Source: Hericium rajendrae
Lineage: Eukaryota > Basidiomycota > Agaricomycetes > Russulales > Hericiaceae
Assembly (NCBI GenBank): GCA_033439255.1
Contig: CM065879.1
Span: forward strand, 3,478,501-3,542,500
Direction of reading: 5' to 3'
DNA length: 64,000 nucleotides
Positions 34,726 through 44,944 of this stretch are shown here, in pieces (within the stretch, counting starts at the first letter, position 1; the number at the start of each line of letters is the position of its first letter). The notes beneath the pieces are model-generated. The model did not search any database and was not told where the DNA came from. It was given only the letters and a program-made list of their open reading frames with translations. The position numbers and the translations under genes are program-made.

Positions 34726-37700
34726 ATGGAGCCCACAGAATCCAATGTCACGCTGCACACGCTGCCGCTTCCCCACCCATTGCTTCTCCTGCCGTCGTCT
34801 CGTCTCACTTTCCCCATCTCCGCAGCAGCGGCAGACGTTCTTCTTGACCTAATAGATACAGTGGACCCTGCGACCATCGCCGTCGTTCCTCTTCTCCGCC
34901 CCAACTCCCGAACGCTCAACGAGTGGGGCGTTTCCGCCCAGATCGTCCGCCTCGTCCGACCTACCCGACCCTCGTCACAGCCGTACTTGCTGTCTGTCCA
35001 GGGCACCTCAAGAGTTCGTTTGGTATTTCCTCCTGTACTTGTCAACAATCGTGATCCGCTTCCCAAACTCCCGTTCACGGAGCCATCTCCCGATGTACAG
35101 GGCCCGCCGTCTCGCGAGGCCATCACTTCCTTCCGCGCGGCTGCGCTGCGGTTGCTCGATCGTCTTGCCCAGGACACCGTCCAGCCGAGGCGCAGGGAAG
35201 GCTGGCTCAAGATTGCGACTCTCGTAGAGGAGACGTCTGATGAGCGCATGGGCTGGCTCGCTGACACTCTCGTCGGTGCGATCAATGCAGAATACAGCGA
35301 CAAGATAGGTAAGCTTAGTCTACACGAACTCATTGATACGATTAAACATCTCTATCGCCGAATTTCTGCTCATATGTGATCCTGTCGCACAGAATTCCTC
35401 GCTGCCTCCGCTCTTCCCACGCGTCTGCATTGTGCTACTAGTCTCTTCCTGAAGCAAATATCCATCGCCGAAGTCTCCACCAAAGTCGCCTCATCGCTCA
35501 ACGAGACCCTTTCCAACCAGCAGAAGGAAATCTTTTTGCGCACGCAGCTCGCCGCCATCACCGCCGAGCTCCGCAACCTGCAGAAGGGCAACGCTCGGAG
35601 CCGCGGACAGAATGTGGGCGTGCATGATGACGGCAAGGAACTGTCCGACTTGGATGCGGATGCGGAAGGCGAGGACGAGCTGGCGGACGTCAAGCGGAGG
35701 ATCGAGGCGATGGAAGACGGCTCTGAAGAGCGGAGAGTGGGCGTCGCGGAATGGCGGCGTCTCAAGCGCATTCCCCAGCAGAGCGCTGAATATGGTGTCG
35801 TGAGAAGCTATGTGCGTGTTCCGTCTGTCTGTTTGAAGACATGTTCCGTTGCTTACCGGAATCTGTTAGCTCGAATGGCTCACGTCGTTGCCTTGGCCTG
35901 GCGTCGTACTTCCCTCCACCCATTCAATCCCATCGGCCCTCACCACCGAACCCGGCGCTCTTTCTACGCGTGCCTTCCTCGCCAACGCCCGCAGCCAGCT
36001 CGACGCAGATCACTTCGGCCTCGAGCGCGTCAAGCGTCGGCTTATCGAGTATCTTGCAGTGGTGCGCTTGCGCGAGACACAGATCGCCGCCGCTGCCGCC
36101 GCCGAGCAGCTCGCCAAGAACGAGGCCGAGCAGAAGGCGCCGGCGCGTGACAAGGCGCTGATAAAGTACGAGGGCAAGGGCGCGATGCCGTCGCTCGCGT
36201 CCAAGAAGCCGATCGTCCAGCTGCGCGTTCGGGGACGCGGTGTGAAAGGCCCCATTCTCCTGTAAGCTGTTTCTGACCCAGCTTAGACACGGATGCTCAA
36301 ACTGTAGCGGCAGGTTTGTCGGTCCTCCGGGCACGGGCAAGACCTCGTTGGGGCAGTCTATCGCGCGCGCACTCGGCAGACCGTTCCAGCGCATTGCGCT
36401 CGGCGGCGTGCGCGATGAGGGCGAGATTCGGGGCCATCGTCGGACGTATGTCGCGTCGGGCCCGGGGCTGATTGTGCAGGCGCTTCGGAAGGCGGGGCGC
36501 GCGGATCCGGTGTTGGTGCTGTGAGTTTCTTCTTTACATGTTTTCGAGGACGGTCTTTTGAGACCTGTTCATAGCGATGAGATCGACAAGGTCGGCCAGT
36601 CGAATTTCCACGGCGATCCGGCAGCGGCATTGTTGGAGGTGCTGGACCCGGAGCAGAACCACTCGTTCAATGTATGCGTTCTAGCTGTTTTCGCTATCCT
36701 TCTAGCTAACTAAATGCGCTGGTGCTCGCGCATATAGGACCACTACATGAACGTTCCGATCGACCTCTCACAGACCCTCTTCATCTGCACGGCCAACTCC
36801 CTCGACACGATCGCCGCGCCGCTCCTCGACCGCTGCGAGATCATCCATCTCTCGGGCTACACATACGACGAGAAGCTGCACATCGCGCGGCGCTTCCTGC
36901 TGCCGAAGCAGCTGTCCGCCAACGGGCTCGCGCCGGAGCACCTCGAGCTCACCGAGAAGGCGCTCTTCGGCATCGTCACGAACTACACGCGCGAGGCGGG
37001 CGTGCGCAGCCTCGAGCGCGCCCTCGGCGGCGTCGTGCGCTTCAAGGCGGTCGAGTGGGCGGAGTACATCGACGCCAATGCGGGCGGCGAGCCGGCGAAG
37101 CCGGGCCCGGAGGGCGTGGTCGCGCAGGAGGGCTACCGCCGCGTGGTCGATGTCGACGAGCTGGAGAAGATCTCGGCATCGCGCGCTGGGACGGGGACGA
37201 GCGCGAGCGCGACGAGCGGCGCGGTGTTGTCTATGGGCTCGTCGTCACTGGCATGGGCGAGGGCGAGATTCTTCCCGTGGAGACCATCGCTGTTCCGGGG
37301 ACCGGGAAGCTGAAGCTGACGGGATCGCTCGGTGATGTATGTGCCCCGGTTCTGTTGCTTTTTTGTGGCTCATCTTGTTCGTGGATAGGTCATCAAGGAG
37401 AGCGGCGAGATCGCGCTCAGCTGGGTCAAGACGCACGCGTATGAGCTGGGCGTCACGGCGGCGCGCCTGCAGGACCCGCTGCGCCTCCCGGACCCCATCG
37501 ACGTGCATCTGCATCTTCCGGCGGGCGCGCAGAAGAAGGACGGCCCGAGCGCCGGCATCGCGATGGTGCGTATATTGTCGTATTATCGTCCGCGGATCTT
37601 GACAGTGCTTGCAGACATGTGCATTCGTGTCTCTTCTCACGGGGGCGTGCGTCCCTCCGAATCTCGCCATGACTGGAGAGGTGAGCCGCGCTGTCTTTCA

Positions 37701-38044
37701 TACTTATCAGCTGCTCACCGCTCCCAGATCACCCTGCGCGGCCGCGTCACCCCCGTCGGTGGCATCAAGGAGAAGGTCGGCCCAATACGCTGTCTCTTTT
37801 TTGTCACCTTGCTCACGCGCCTTGGTACTCGTAGGTCCTCGGCGCACACCGCGCGCAGATCACGAAGGTGATCCTGCCGTGGGCGAACCGCAAGGACGTC
37901 GAGCACGACGTCCCGGCGGAGGTGCGCAGCAGCATGCAGTTCGTCTTCGTGCGCACTGTGCACGAGGCGCTCGAGGCTGCATTTGGCGCGGGCACGCTCG
38001 GCTGGCGTATGGCCCGGATGGATCTTGTAGAGAGCAGGTTGTAG
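34726..38044 (+). CDS. Peroxisomal LON protease homologue 2, with one frame break
   Basis: LON2 is an ATP-dependent serine protease of the peroxisomal matrix. The ATG at 34726 opens the LON N-terminal substrate-binding domain ([20 protein letters not shown]). The AAA+ module has Walker A in [20 protein letters not shown], Walker B in [32 protein letters not shown] and sensor regions ([20 protein letters not shown]). The protease domain has DGPSAGIAM with the catalytic Ser and GGIKEK with the catalytic Lys. It ends DLVESRL with TAG at 38042-38044; Ser-Arg-Leu is a C-terminal peroxisomal targeting signal. Between DVDELEKI and [13 protein letters not shown] one base is missing around 37171-37175. 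Both sides are strongly conserved, so an assembly error is likely. About nine introns are present. Confidence 0.92.
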
Positions 38045-38490
38045 ATGCTAGACGGCTTGCATTGGTGGGTTTTTGGTTTGGTGTAGGATCGGACGGGTGT
38101 ATGTTTGTTGTAATGTATATATACCTTGGTGTGTCTTGGAATTATCGCTCTTTTCTTGTTGTAGGTGTGGGTGGGGTGGCTGGCTGTTATGTACTGATTG
38201 GGGGCGTGGCGAGGTCTGTTCGTGTACTGGTTGAGGGCATGTCATCGCAGCTGGACAACGGTACGATTTAATCTAATCTAGGCGACTCGGTGCCTTCGTA
38301 CTTTCATGGAAGTCGTACGCTTTGCCTTCCTGACAAGAAAGTATGAACACCCGTCTTCTGATCCAAGGATCGACACAACACCCGTTCACATATTCCGTCA
38401 TTGCGTAACACCAACTTCCCGAACTGATTTTCATTGTTGACTTCGACTTTGGTAGATCGCCATGTACCAACCCTTGAAAGCAACCAGACA
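38045..38490. other. Intergenic region downstream of LON, containing left edge of a duplicated cassette
   Basis: It holds the LON 3' UTR. From about 38310 the sequence resembles 42460 onward, marking the start of the duplicated segment. No gene is visible here. Confidence 0.5.
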
Positions 38491-38501
38491 AGTCCTGAAG
38501 C

Positions 38502-39341
38502 ACGTTTCGATATCCAAATCAAACGCTGAAGCAAGTCCTAGGTGCTCCCCAACCTCCCGCCTCCCGCCGCTACATCGTCCCGCACTCGTCCGACAAAATC
38601 ATACGTCCTGAAATGTCATCTCAGCGCCCTCTCCCTCGGCAACTCCGCCATACCCGTCACACCCGCCGAGATCGTGGAAGTCCTCAGAGCTACAAGCAAA
38701 TGCGGCATGAAGACAGCGATAGGCGCCATCCACGCAGAGGTGCCGATCACATGCCTCGTCGACAGGAACGGCGCCGTCGACACATTCAAGGCGGCGCTTA
38801 GAAGCCGCCTCTTCGACGAAGCGCTCGCCGCGGCGCGCGACTAAGACTTTGTGGCCTGGAGAACATACCGACATACCGTTACGAAGGAGGAGGGGCAGAT
38901 ACTGGAGCATTTATTTCCGCGCCGGCTGCGCCGACGCGCTGATGTGCATAGGTGAAGACATCCGCGACTTCCATTTCCTGGGTCCGGTAAGCGATGACCT
39001 GTATTTCTTCTCTCAGTCACCTCCGGCTGGGTGCTTCGGCCCGTCGACCAAGATCGAGGAGCGTGGTAGGTCGCGCTCGCATGCGCGACATGTTCCATCC
39101 TGGTGGTACACCGCCATACTGGGATAACATCGTGAACGGGCTTCTGACTGGCCGGATCACGCTCACGCCCGAGGCTGTGGTCGCAGGGTTCGACCATGCA
39201 CGCCATATGCATGCTCGTCCGGGGATGTGCAAATCATGCTGTGGCGAACTAGACACTTTCTGTGAAGCCGCGAAAGCCTATGCGGACAATGAGTTGAGAA
39301 AGGTGCGTGGTCATGTTGACTCAGTTGTAGGCAGTTCCTGA
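38502..39341 (+). pseudogene. BTB-domain gene, copy 1, inactivated
   Basis: Homologous to the gene at 42666-43433. The position of its start codon reads ACG (38502-38504). Early codons (PPASRRYIVPHSSDK) then jump straight to SYVLKCHLSALSLGNSAIPV, so about 170 bp encoding most of the BTB fold are missing near 38597-38603. The following part, TPAEIVEVLRATSKCGMKTA and DRNGAVDTFKAALRS, is intact until a stop at 38842-38844 after EALAAARD. Beyond it, fragments such as LGPVSDDLYFF and the C-terminal Cys-containing block (HPGGTPPYWDNIVNGLL, CKSCCGELDTFCEAAKAYA) sit in different frames up to 39341. This combination of lost start, deletion and stops is not explained by single sequencing errors. Confidence 0.8.
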
Positions 39342-39647
39342 TTCGTCTCGCGTCTTCAGGTGCAGCTGTTGTAAGATGTGAAGCGTAGACGTTTTTAGCA
39401 ACAAGCCTCGGAGGATGTGTGCTCATGACGACCGTATTTAGACATAGATATCCGAGACAGTTTTGGCGGAAACGTCATGCAGTCTTCATGAAACAGCGAT
39501 CTAACCTAATCTATCTAGTTGAATTCCTCGAGCCTCCCGTCCAAGCTCCTGTCAGCCACGAGTCAACCCATGTCAGCCCACTTGACCGTAAGACCACTCG
39601 AGACGTCGTAAACGGCTGCACGTTAGCTAAACCTAGTCCCAGTCATC

Positions 39648-40472
39648 ATGTTGTCCCTCACCTTCGATGGAGTTGCGACACTAACGCGGCAAGGCTCTCT
39701 GAATGTATCCCGCTTATCGGTGACTTCCCACTCCTACTCAAGCACCCTCGTCCAGGAACCCGAGGTTGATATTCCCCTATTTCTTTTTCCCTGTGGTGAG
39801 AATTTATAGACCGTGGAGAGATCATCTGTGCTGATACATAATCTAGCCTCGACCCCCTCCCGACATGCCATGTCGGCAGATACTTGGGTCTCTTATGTCT
39901 TTACAGCTGACGGGAGGGGCGAGGCCGACTGTTGGCTTGTGGAAGAAATGCACTATGAAAAGAAGGAGGGTGGTCTGCTCCAGCATGAACGCGTCAGGGT
40001 CAAGATCGTCGGGCCTGGAGGGGCGTCCAGATCACTCGTATTGGAGAAGCAAGCAGGCAGGATCTTTAGCTTCAACATCATCCCTACGTCTACTCGGGGT
40101 ACCGTCAGACCCTGGGACCCGGCCACCGACTCTGACGAGGGCTTCTACACCCTCAGACGCTGGAGCATCGACCCTCGTTCCGGCTTCACCGTCACACGTC
40201 TGGCACAAATCGCCTTCTTTGTCGCAGACACACACCCTCGCCATCTTCTATATACAGCAGAATGTTGTGTCTATGCCGCACTCATCTGGGAAATCGCGAC
40301 CTGCGCCCACAAAGGATTCGACACCTTCTCCGACAACAGCTCGAGGTCCTTTTCCCAATCTCGGGGATTTCTCGTTTGGGAGAATGGAAGCTATCGTATC
40401 TGTAGCCCTCCCCCATACACGCTGATATTCCGGTTCTGCATACTTCACCGTCACTGGTGTCAGACTGAGTGA
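39648..40472 (+). CDS. Orphan protein of unknown function, copy 1
   Basis: I do not recognise this family. Exon 1 (39648-39795) encodes MLSLTFDGVATLTRQGSLNV and ends EPEVDIPLFLFPC. A 51-bp intron (39796-39846, GTGAGA...TCTAG) follows. Exon 2 encodes WLVEEMHYEKKEGGLLQHER, VRVKIVGPGGASRSLVLEKQ, RPWDPATDSDEGFYTLRRWS, DPRSGFTVTRLAQIAFFVAD, SSRSFSQSRGFLVWENGSYR and ends at 40472. No signal peptide or clear membrane helix is seen; a mildly hydrophobic stretch (LLYTAECCVYAALIWEIA) lies mid-protein. The predicted protein has about 257 residues. A paralogue with the same block order is at 43893-44944. The frame is open throughout, suggesting this copy is the functional one. Confidence 0.7.
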
Positions 40473-40574
40473 TCTGTACCGTATTTTGTTGCACTGAGAG
40501 GACAGGGTCTTTTCTAAGTATTTAATTTTATTATCTTTTGTACGTATGCGAATTGCTCCAGTCTTTTCTATATA

Positions 40575-40962
40575 CTGTACCATTTGAAACGGTTCGTCGG
40601 TCACGGTCACAAGACCCCTCTGACGGAACGAAATCTGACCTGTGTCACAGGTCACAGCCTGGCCTGACGAAACGGTTTTTCGAGTGACCAAGATCAGAAA
40701 AATCGGCCAGACCTATTTGGCTTCGAAAGTAGCTGGGATTGTCTACTTTTTGCTCCCAGAGAGACCATTTTTTCATTTTGAGTGCACACCTGATGAATAC
40801 AGCTCTTGTGGCCCGAATGTGCACCCAGCATACCCCCAACGAAAGGTCTCCACCGATGAAATTTCGTTTATGTCACGGTCACCATACCCACCTGACGAAT
40901 CCAATATTTCGTCGGGTGTGTCACAGTCACAAGTAGGTGACGAACCGTTTCAAATGGTACAG
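40575..40962. mobile_element. MITE-like element with 24-bp perfect terminal inverted repeats and TA flanks
   Basis: The first 24 bases (40575-40598, beginning CTGTACCATTTG) are the exact reverse complement of the last 24 (40939-40962, ending CAAATGGTACAG). TA dinucleotides flank both ends (40573-40574 and 40963-40964), as expected for a Tc1/mariner-type target duplication. The 388-bp interior has no coding capacity and contains several GTCAC-type motifs near both ends. The matching position in cassette copy 2 (about 44876-44890) lacks the insert, which gives an independent empty site. It lies 3' of the orphan gene, outside its coding sequence. Confidence 0.85.
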
Positions 40963-41029
40963 TATTCCCACCATGTCAATGCATCACGATGGATACGATC
41001 TTCTCTCTCTTCCTACTGCTCATCATTTG

Positions 41030-41578
41030 AAATATACCAGTAGCGCAATGGTGTCCCACCGTGAAAAGCAGGCTCATGTAGGATGATGATCCAATGACAT
41101 TCAATATAGCTGAGGTTGAGATGAGGTGATTGAATTTGAACTTGACCGGCCCCAGGGCGCGCGGGGCGGGGACGTTCGGCATGCGGTCTTCCAAGTACTG
41201 CAGGACGCCGTGCTCGTCGCGGTCGATGGGCTGTGCGACCTTCACGACCGCGGCCTCATCGATCTGTATGACGGCGCGCGAACGGCTTTCCCATAGCGGG
41301 GCACCAGAAAACATGCGTTCGACGAGTGTCGAAGGACGGTCGGGTGGACGCCCGTCCGTCGTCCCGAAGAGATCGCAGACGGTGGGCGATAGTGGATGGA
41401 TGATAGTATGTGGAAGAGAGCACGAGAAGGAAACAGAGTGCCTAACTGGCTGCTGTCCAAGAAGATGTGGTTCGGATCCGGACTGTTGTGACCGGAGAGT
41501 CGAGGCGAGCGGTATACAGCACGCCAGGCAGAGCCAGTCGACATTTTCTGGGTGGGGATTAATCATCCTTCTCGCCAT
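41030..41578 (-). pseudogene. Truncated phosphotransferase (APH/choline-kinase-like) gene fragment
   Basis: From an ATG at 41578 the minus strand encodes MINPHPENVDWLCLACCIPL, then after a probable intron VCDLFGTTDGRPPDRPSTLV, ERMFSGAPLWESRSRAVIQI, DEAAVVKVAQPIDRDEHGVL and YLEDRMPNVPAPRALG. This resembles the N-lobe of the fungal aminoglycoside-phosphotransferase-like kinases, including the Lys in VVKVA. A next exon seems to start NVIGSSSYMSLL but then homology stops. The catalytic loop and C-lobe are absent, because the fragment runs into the duplicated cassette. A much shorter remnant of the same exon lies at the end of cassette copy 2, so truncation predates the duplication. Confidence 0.6.
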
Positions 41579-42439
41579 TACCCGTTGCCAAGGGTTGTTG
41601 TGGAGATTATGGCAGGATTCAAGCTAATTGACTACGCACCTGTATGTTGTTTCATCTGGCGTGCCCCTACTTTTTGTCGCAAGCTTGCATGCGATGTAAG
41701 ACAGCTTCTATATCAGCTGCGGGGTCTTGTTCGAGAAACTTTGATATATGTCTGAGCACGGAGATGTTGAGGTTACGATAGCCACGCCGCTCAGCCATGA
41801 GAGGTTCGTACTGACGAGGTGTTACCGAGAGCACGAACGGATGGAGAAGAGAGAAGAAGAGACACAGTACCGTGTATACTGATAGTGCAGGTAACTACCG
41901 CCACTCCTGCTGACTCTTGATGAATATTGGGTAGGCAGTCATGATAGCAAAAGGATCCATGGTAGACAAATTTGTGAAAAGACCAACTTCGTTGGGCGGG
42001 ACCTGGCGGGACGGATACATATGTAGAATCTAATCTAATCCAACCGACTCGCGAAGTTCTCCCGCGTGTCTTTGCCTGGTCGCAGCCACGTTCGTCGTTG
42101 CCAACGCCTTGCAATATTTGCTAGTTCTGATATAACCACTTGCTTCTGCTATGTCACTCTTTCCGTACACCGCTGCAGGATGCTTCGCGTATGTCTGTTC
42201 GTTGTATCAAGGTTGCTAACTAAACTGCTTCAGGACAGCCATCACTGGCTCGACAAGCATAGCCTTTGGACAGTGACAGAGGTTCAAGCTTCCGTCTATT
42301 CTTCGAATAACATGTGGCTCCCGCATAGTCTATGGATATCAGTGGCCACTTAATAACTGCTCGAGCCCGTCGCGATCGCCACCCTAGCGCTTCGCCTTGT
42401 TCGACCCTACCGCCACACCAGCGCTTTGTCTCCGTCGGA
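41579..42439. other. Spacer between the two duplicated cassettes
   Basis: No convincing gene. Around 42027-42060 the sequence aatctaat..ccgactcg resembles the left edge of cassette copy 1 near 38270, suggesting an original boundary with about 400 bp inserted or retained in copy 2. Confidence 0.4.
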
Positions 42440-42665
42440 CCCTTCTGGTGTCCTGGCCATTGTACAGTTATGGAATTCATGCGCTTTATCCTTCCTGACA
42501 AGAAAGTATAAAGACCCTTTTTTGATATGCAAGGTCGACGCAATAGCCCATCTACATATTCTTTCAGTGCGTGATACCGTACCCGACCTGACTTCCGTTC
42601 TTGACGTTGACTTTCGCAGATCGCCAAATACCACCCCTTGAAAGCCATCAGACAAGTTCTGAAGC

Positions 42666-43433
42666 ATGTCTCGACGTCCAACTCCAATATCGAAGGAAGT
42701 CCCAGGCGCGCCTCAGCCTCCCGCCTCCCGCCACTACATCGTCCTGCGCTCTTCCGACCAGGTCGATTTTTGTGTCCCTCGAGCTGGTCTAGCCAAGGCC
42801 TCTCACGTCTTCGGGCGCTTGTTCGACATTCCAGATTCACAATGGGCCAGCCGGAAACTTGAAGCAGGGCTCCGCGCAGACCCGCAGCGCAGGGATGACC
42901 TTTCCGTAGTCCGCATGCCCGAAGACTCGTACGTTCTGAATTGTCTGCTCAAGGCCATATCACTCGACAAGTCCGCCATACCCGTTACACCTGCCGAGAT
43001 CGTAGAAGTACTCAGAGCTGCGAGCAAATACGGCATGGGGACGGCAATGGACACCATCCGCGCAACAGTGCCGATCGCAAGCCTCATCGACAGGAACGAC
43101 GCCGTCAAAACGTTCAAGGTAGCGCTCAACAGCCAACTAGCCAATGAAGCACTCGCTGCGGCGCGCTTCATCGTGAGCGACCGAGGCTCTGTGGCCTGGA
43201 GAACATACGGACACACCCTCACGAAGGAGGAGCAGCAGATACTACAGCACTTCCGCCCCGGCTACGTCGACGCGTGGAGGTGCGTAGTCAAAGACATCCG
43301 CGACCTCCATTTCTTGGGTCCGGTAAGCGATGACCTGTATTTCTTCCCTCGGCCACCTACGGCGAGGTGCGCGGGTGAATTGAACAAGGTCGGGCAGTCG
43401 GACAGCGTGGTAGGTCTTGCTCGCGCGACTTAA
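42666..43433 (+). CDS. BTB/POZ-domain protein, copy 2 (C-terminal part degenerate)
   Basis: BTB proteins form dimers and often act as cullin-3 adaptors; Agaricomycetes carry many. The ATG at 42666 gives MSRRPTPISKEVPGAPQPPA. The BTB region begins YIVLRSSDQVDFCVPRAGLA and KASHVFGRLFDI, continues VVRMPEDSYVLNCLLKAISL and TPAEIVEVLRAASKYGMGTA, then the helical BACK-like part FKVALNSQLANEALAAARFI and WRTYGHTLTKEEQQILQHF. The frame stops at 43433 after VVGLARAT. Homology to copy 1 goes on in broken frames (about 43440-43640: TPKAVVEGFGRALYAHACPG, CKLCCGELHPFCKAVEAYIE). So the TAA and a roughly 17-bp deletion appear to have removed the normal C-terminal Cys-containing region. A truncated but expressed BTB protein remains possible. 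Confidence 0.7.
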   Translation: MSRRPTPISKEVPGAPQPPASRHYIVLRSSDQVDFCVPRAGLAKASHVFGRLFDIPDSQWASRKLEAGLRADPQRRDDLSVVRMPEDSYVLNCLLKAISLDKSAIPVTPAEIVEVLRAASKYGMGTAMDTIRATVPIASLIDRNDAVKTFKVALNSQLANEALAAARFIVSDRGSVAWRTYGHTLTKEEQQILQHFRPGYVDAWRCVVKDIRDLHFLGPVSDDLYFFPRPPTARCAGELNKVGQSDSVVGLARAT

Positions 43434-43892
43434 GATATGTGCCGTCCTGGTGGTATATCTATTGGGTGATTTTCTGGATGGCCAGATCGCGCTCACGCCC
43501 AAGGCTGTGGTCGAAGGGTTCGGCCGCGCGCTCTATGCACATGCTTGTCCGGGGGAATGCAAATTATGCTGTGGCGAACTACACCCTTTCTGTAAAGCCG
43601 TGGAAGCCTATATAGAAAATAAATTGAGGAAGGTGCGTGGTCATAATGGCTCGGTTGTGGGCGGCTTTCTGATTCGTCCCGTGTCTTCAGGTGCAATTGG
43701 TGTAAGATATGAATTGACGGCGTTTCAGCAACAAGCATCGGAAGATATGTGCTCATGACGACTGTACGCATAGATATCCGAGACAGTCTCGGTGGAAGCA
43801 TCAGACGGTGTTCATGAAACAACGATCGAATCTGATTTACTTAGTTGAATGACCGAGTCTCCTGTCAGCCAATAAACCTGGCCTCAGCCATC

Positions 43893-44944
43893 ATGTTGTC
43901 CCCGGCCTTTGATGAAGTTACGACATTGACGCAAGGCTCCTTGACTTCATCCCGCTCATCGGCGAATTCCCATTCCTCCTCGAGCACGATCGTTCAGGAA
44001 CCCGAGGATGATATTCCCCTATTTATGTTCCCACACGGTGAGAATTTATAGATCGAGGCGAGATCATTCTGTGCTGATAGATAGTCTAGCAAGCCCCTGC
44101 CGACACGAGCCCAACGGTGAGAATTTAGAGGTCATGGCGAGATCATACGTGCTGATATGTAGTTTAGACTCGACCCCCTTCGGACGCTTCATGCTGGCAC
44201 ATGTTTGGGTTCTTTGTGTTCGGGTGGAGTGAGGCCGACCGTTGGCTCGTGGAAGAAATGCTGTATGAAAAGAAGGAGGGTGGTCTGCTTCAGCATGAGC
44301 GGATCCGAGTCAAGGTAATCGGGCCTGGGAGTGTCTCCAGATCATTCATACTGGAGAAGGAAGCAGGCAGCATCTTGAGCTTCCACATCATCCTTGGCTC
44401 TACCAGGAATATCGTCAGACCCTGGCACCAGGGCAGCGACTCTGACAAGGGCTTCTACACCCTCAGACGCTGGAGCATCGACCCTCGTTCCGGGTTCACC
44501 GTCACACGTCTGGCAGAAATTGTCAGCTTCGTGGTGGCAGACATACGCCTTCGCCATTTCCTATGTACAATGGAGTGCTATGCATATGCTGCACTGATCT
44601 GGGACATCGCGATCCACTTCTACAAGGAGTTCGGCACTTTCTCCGACAACAACTCGAGGTCCTTTTCCCAATCTCGCGGATTTCTCGTTTGGGAGAATGG
44701 AAGCTATCGCATTTGTGGTCCTCTCCCATTCACGCTGATATTCCAGTTTTGCAAATCTCACCGTTACTGGTATCAATCTCAGCGATTTGATCCATACCAT
44801 ATTTATTCTGCTACAGAGAGAGGGCAGGGGTCTTATTTTTATTTTATTATATTGTGTATGTATGCGAATTTCTTCAGTGTCTTTTCCCTCCCACCATGCG
44901 TCATGACGCTGTCACCACCCACCATGAAGAGTAGACTCGTATAG
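43893..44944 (+). CDS. Orphan protein of unknown function, copy 2 (disrupted between exons)
   Basis: Paralogue of the gene at 39648-40472. Exon 1 (43893-44037) encodes MLSPAFDEVTTLTQGSLTSS and EPEDDIPLFMFPH. It has two introns where copy 1 has one: 44038-44089 and 44117-44167, separated by a 27-nt mini-exon (44090-44116) that keeps the phase. The last exon then meets TGA (44230-44232) because about 11 bp are missing relative to copy 1. The main body is open in another frame from ATG 44201: WLVEEMLYEKKEGGLLQHER, IRVKVIGPGSVSRSFILEKE, GFYTLRRWSIDPRSGFTVTR and SFSQSRGFLVWENGSYR, to a stop at 44944. Either this is a recent pseudogene or translation starts at 44201. Confidence 0.6.

Larger units (their letters stand above)
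38270..41578. repeat. Tandem duplicated cassette, copy 1
   Basis: Copy 1 of a segment also found at about 42440-45110 in the same orientation. Shared parts, in order, are a 5' flank, a BTB gene, a spacer, an orphan gene, and a minus-strand phosphotransferase-like fragment beginning with a shared tract (RC of 41110-41145 and 44980-45020). Nucleotide identity is high enough to align by eye but many indels have accumulated. Copy 1 alone carries a MITE-like insertion (40575-40962) and the longer phosphotransferase fragment. Confidence 0.85.

Noticed and set aside
34656-35333. 225-codon minus-strand frame
   Set aside because: Antisense to the N-terminal domain of LON, Ser/Arg-rich, with no recognisable motif.
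36722-37444. 240-codon plus frame overlapping LON
   Set aside because: Most of it is an out-of-frame, Arg/Ala-rich reading of LON exons; only its last third coincides with the true frame after the one-base break.
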